Source: Pseudomonadota bacterium
Lineage (GTDB): Bacteria > Pseudomonadota > Alphaproteobacteria > Acetobacterales > Acetobacteraceae
Reading direction: 5' to 3'
Length of the DNA stretch: 5,738 bases
NCBI GenBank assembly: GCA_021828605.1
Contig: JAJZEG010000094.1
Coordinates: forward strand, 1-5,738
Shown here piece after piece: positions 5,633-5,738 of the stretch. Position numbers and translations under genes: made by a program. Below the pieces are notes generated by a model. That model did no database searches. It worked only from the letters and a program-made list of their open reading frames with translations, and was not told the DNA's origin. Within the stretch, counting starts at the first letter, position 1, and every line of letters begins with the position of its first letter.

Positions 5633-5738
5633 ATGCGTCGCGTCGTAGTCACCGGCATGGGTATCGTCTGCCCGCTCGGTTTGGGGGTCGAGCATGTCTG
5701 GTCCAGACTGCTCGCGGGCCACTCTGGTATCGGCACCA
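5633..5738 (+). CDS. fabF: 3-oxoacyl-ACP synthase II FabF (partial, N-terminal 35 residues)
   Basis: Only the first 35 codons lie in the window; the frame is open at the right edge. The start [16 protein letters not shown] and the following [11 protein letters not shown] match the N-terminus of beta-ketoacyl-ACP synthase II, which condenses acyl-ACP with malonyl-ACP, releasing CO2, and extends chains including unsaturated ones. The catalytic Cys-His-His residues lie beyond the window and cannot be checked. Position directly after acpP, with a strong AGGGAGG ribosome site, is the normal arrangement for fabF. The N-terminus alone would not exclude a FabB-type or other ketosynthase, but the location makes FabF the best call. 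Confidence 0.9.
   Translation, partial: MRRVVVTGMGIVCPLGLGVEHVWSRLLAGHSGIGT

Noticed and set aside
1..5738. A new defence, mobile or otherwise undescribed system
   Set aside because: All coding space is accounted for by exopolysaccharide and core fatty acid genes. There are no repeats arrays, integrases, toxin-antitoxin pairs or nuclease motifs.

Overview
The window is GC-rich, densely coded bacterial chromosome. Gene content and order (fabD-fabG-acpP-fabF) and protein style point to an alphaproteobacterium, most likely in the Rhodospirillales/Acetobacteraceae. That placement is inferred from sequence character, not from a search. I see no mobile element, CRISPR array, tRNA or rRNA.

The left half (1-3400) is an exopolysaccharide module. 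On the minus strand lie a Wzc/ExoP-like polysaccharide co-polymerase fused to a BY-type tyrosine kinase (686-2776) and, overlapping its stop codon by one base (TGATG), a multi-spanning membrane protein resembling GT-C glycosyltransferases that runs off the left edge (1-686). Diverging from the co-polymerase across only 45 bp is a short Wza/GumB-like export lipoprotein (2822-3400). Together they would supply the inner-membrane chain-length control and regulation, the periplasmic/outer-membrane export step, and possibly a membrane sugar-transfer or modification step.

The right half (3472-5738) is a core type II fatty acid synthesis cluster, all on the plus strand: fabD (malonyl-CoA:ACP transacylase), fabG (3-ketoacyl-ACP reductase, overlapping fabD by 11 bases), acpP (acyl carrier protein) and the start of fabF (3-ketoacyl-ACP synthase II, cut by the right edge). 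FabD loads malonate onto AcpP, FabF condenses it with the growing acyl chain, and FabG carries out the first reduction. The 71-base gap before fabD and the 177-base gap before acpP are the places where separate promoters could sit.

Nothing here demands a previously undescribed system. The points most worth checking are an Asp in place of the catalytic-tetrad Asn in FabG, a Tat-like twin-arginine motif combined with a lipobox in the export lipoprotein, a possibly leaderless mRNA for that gene, and the poorly characterised membrane protein at the left edge.
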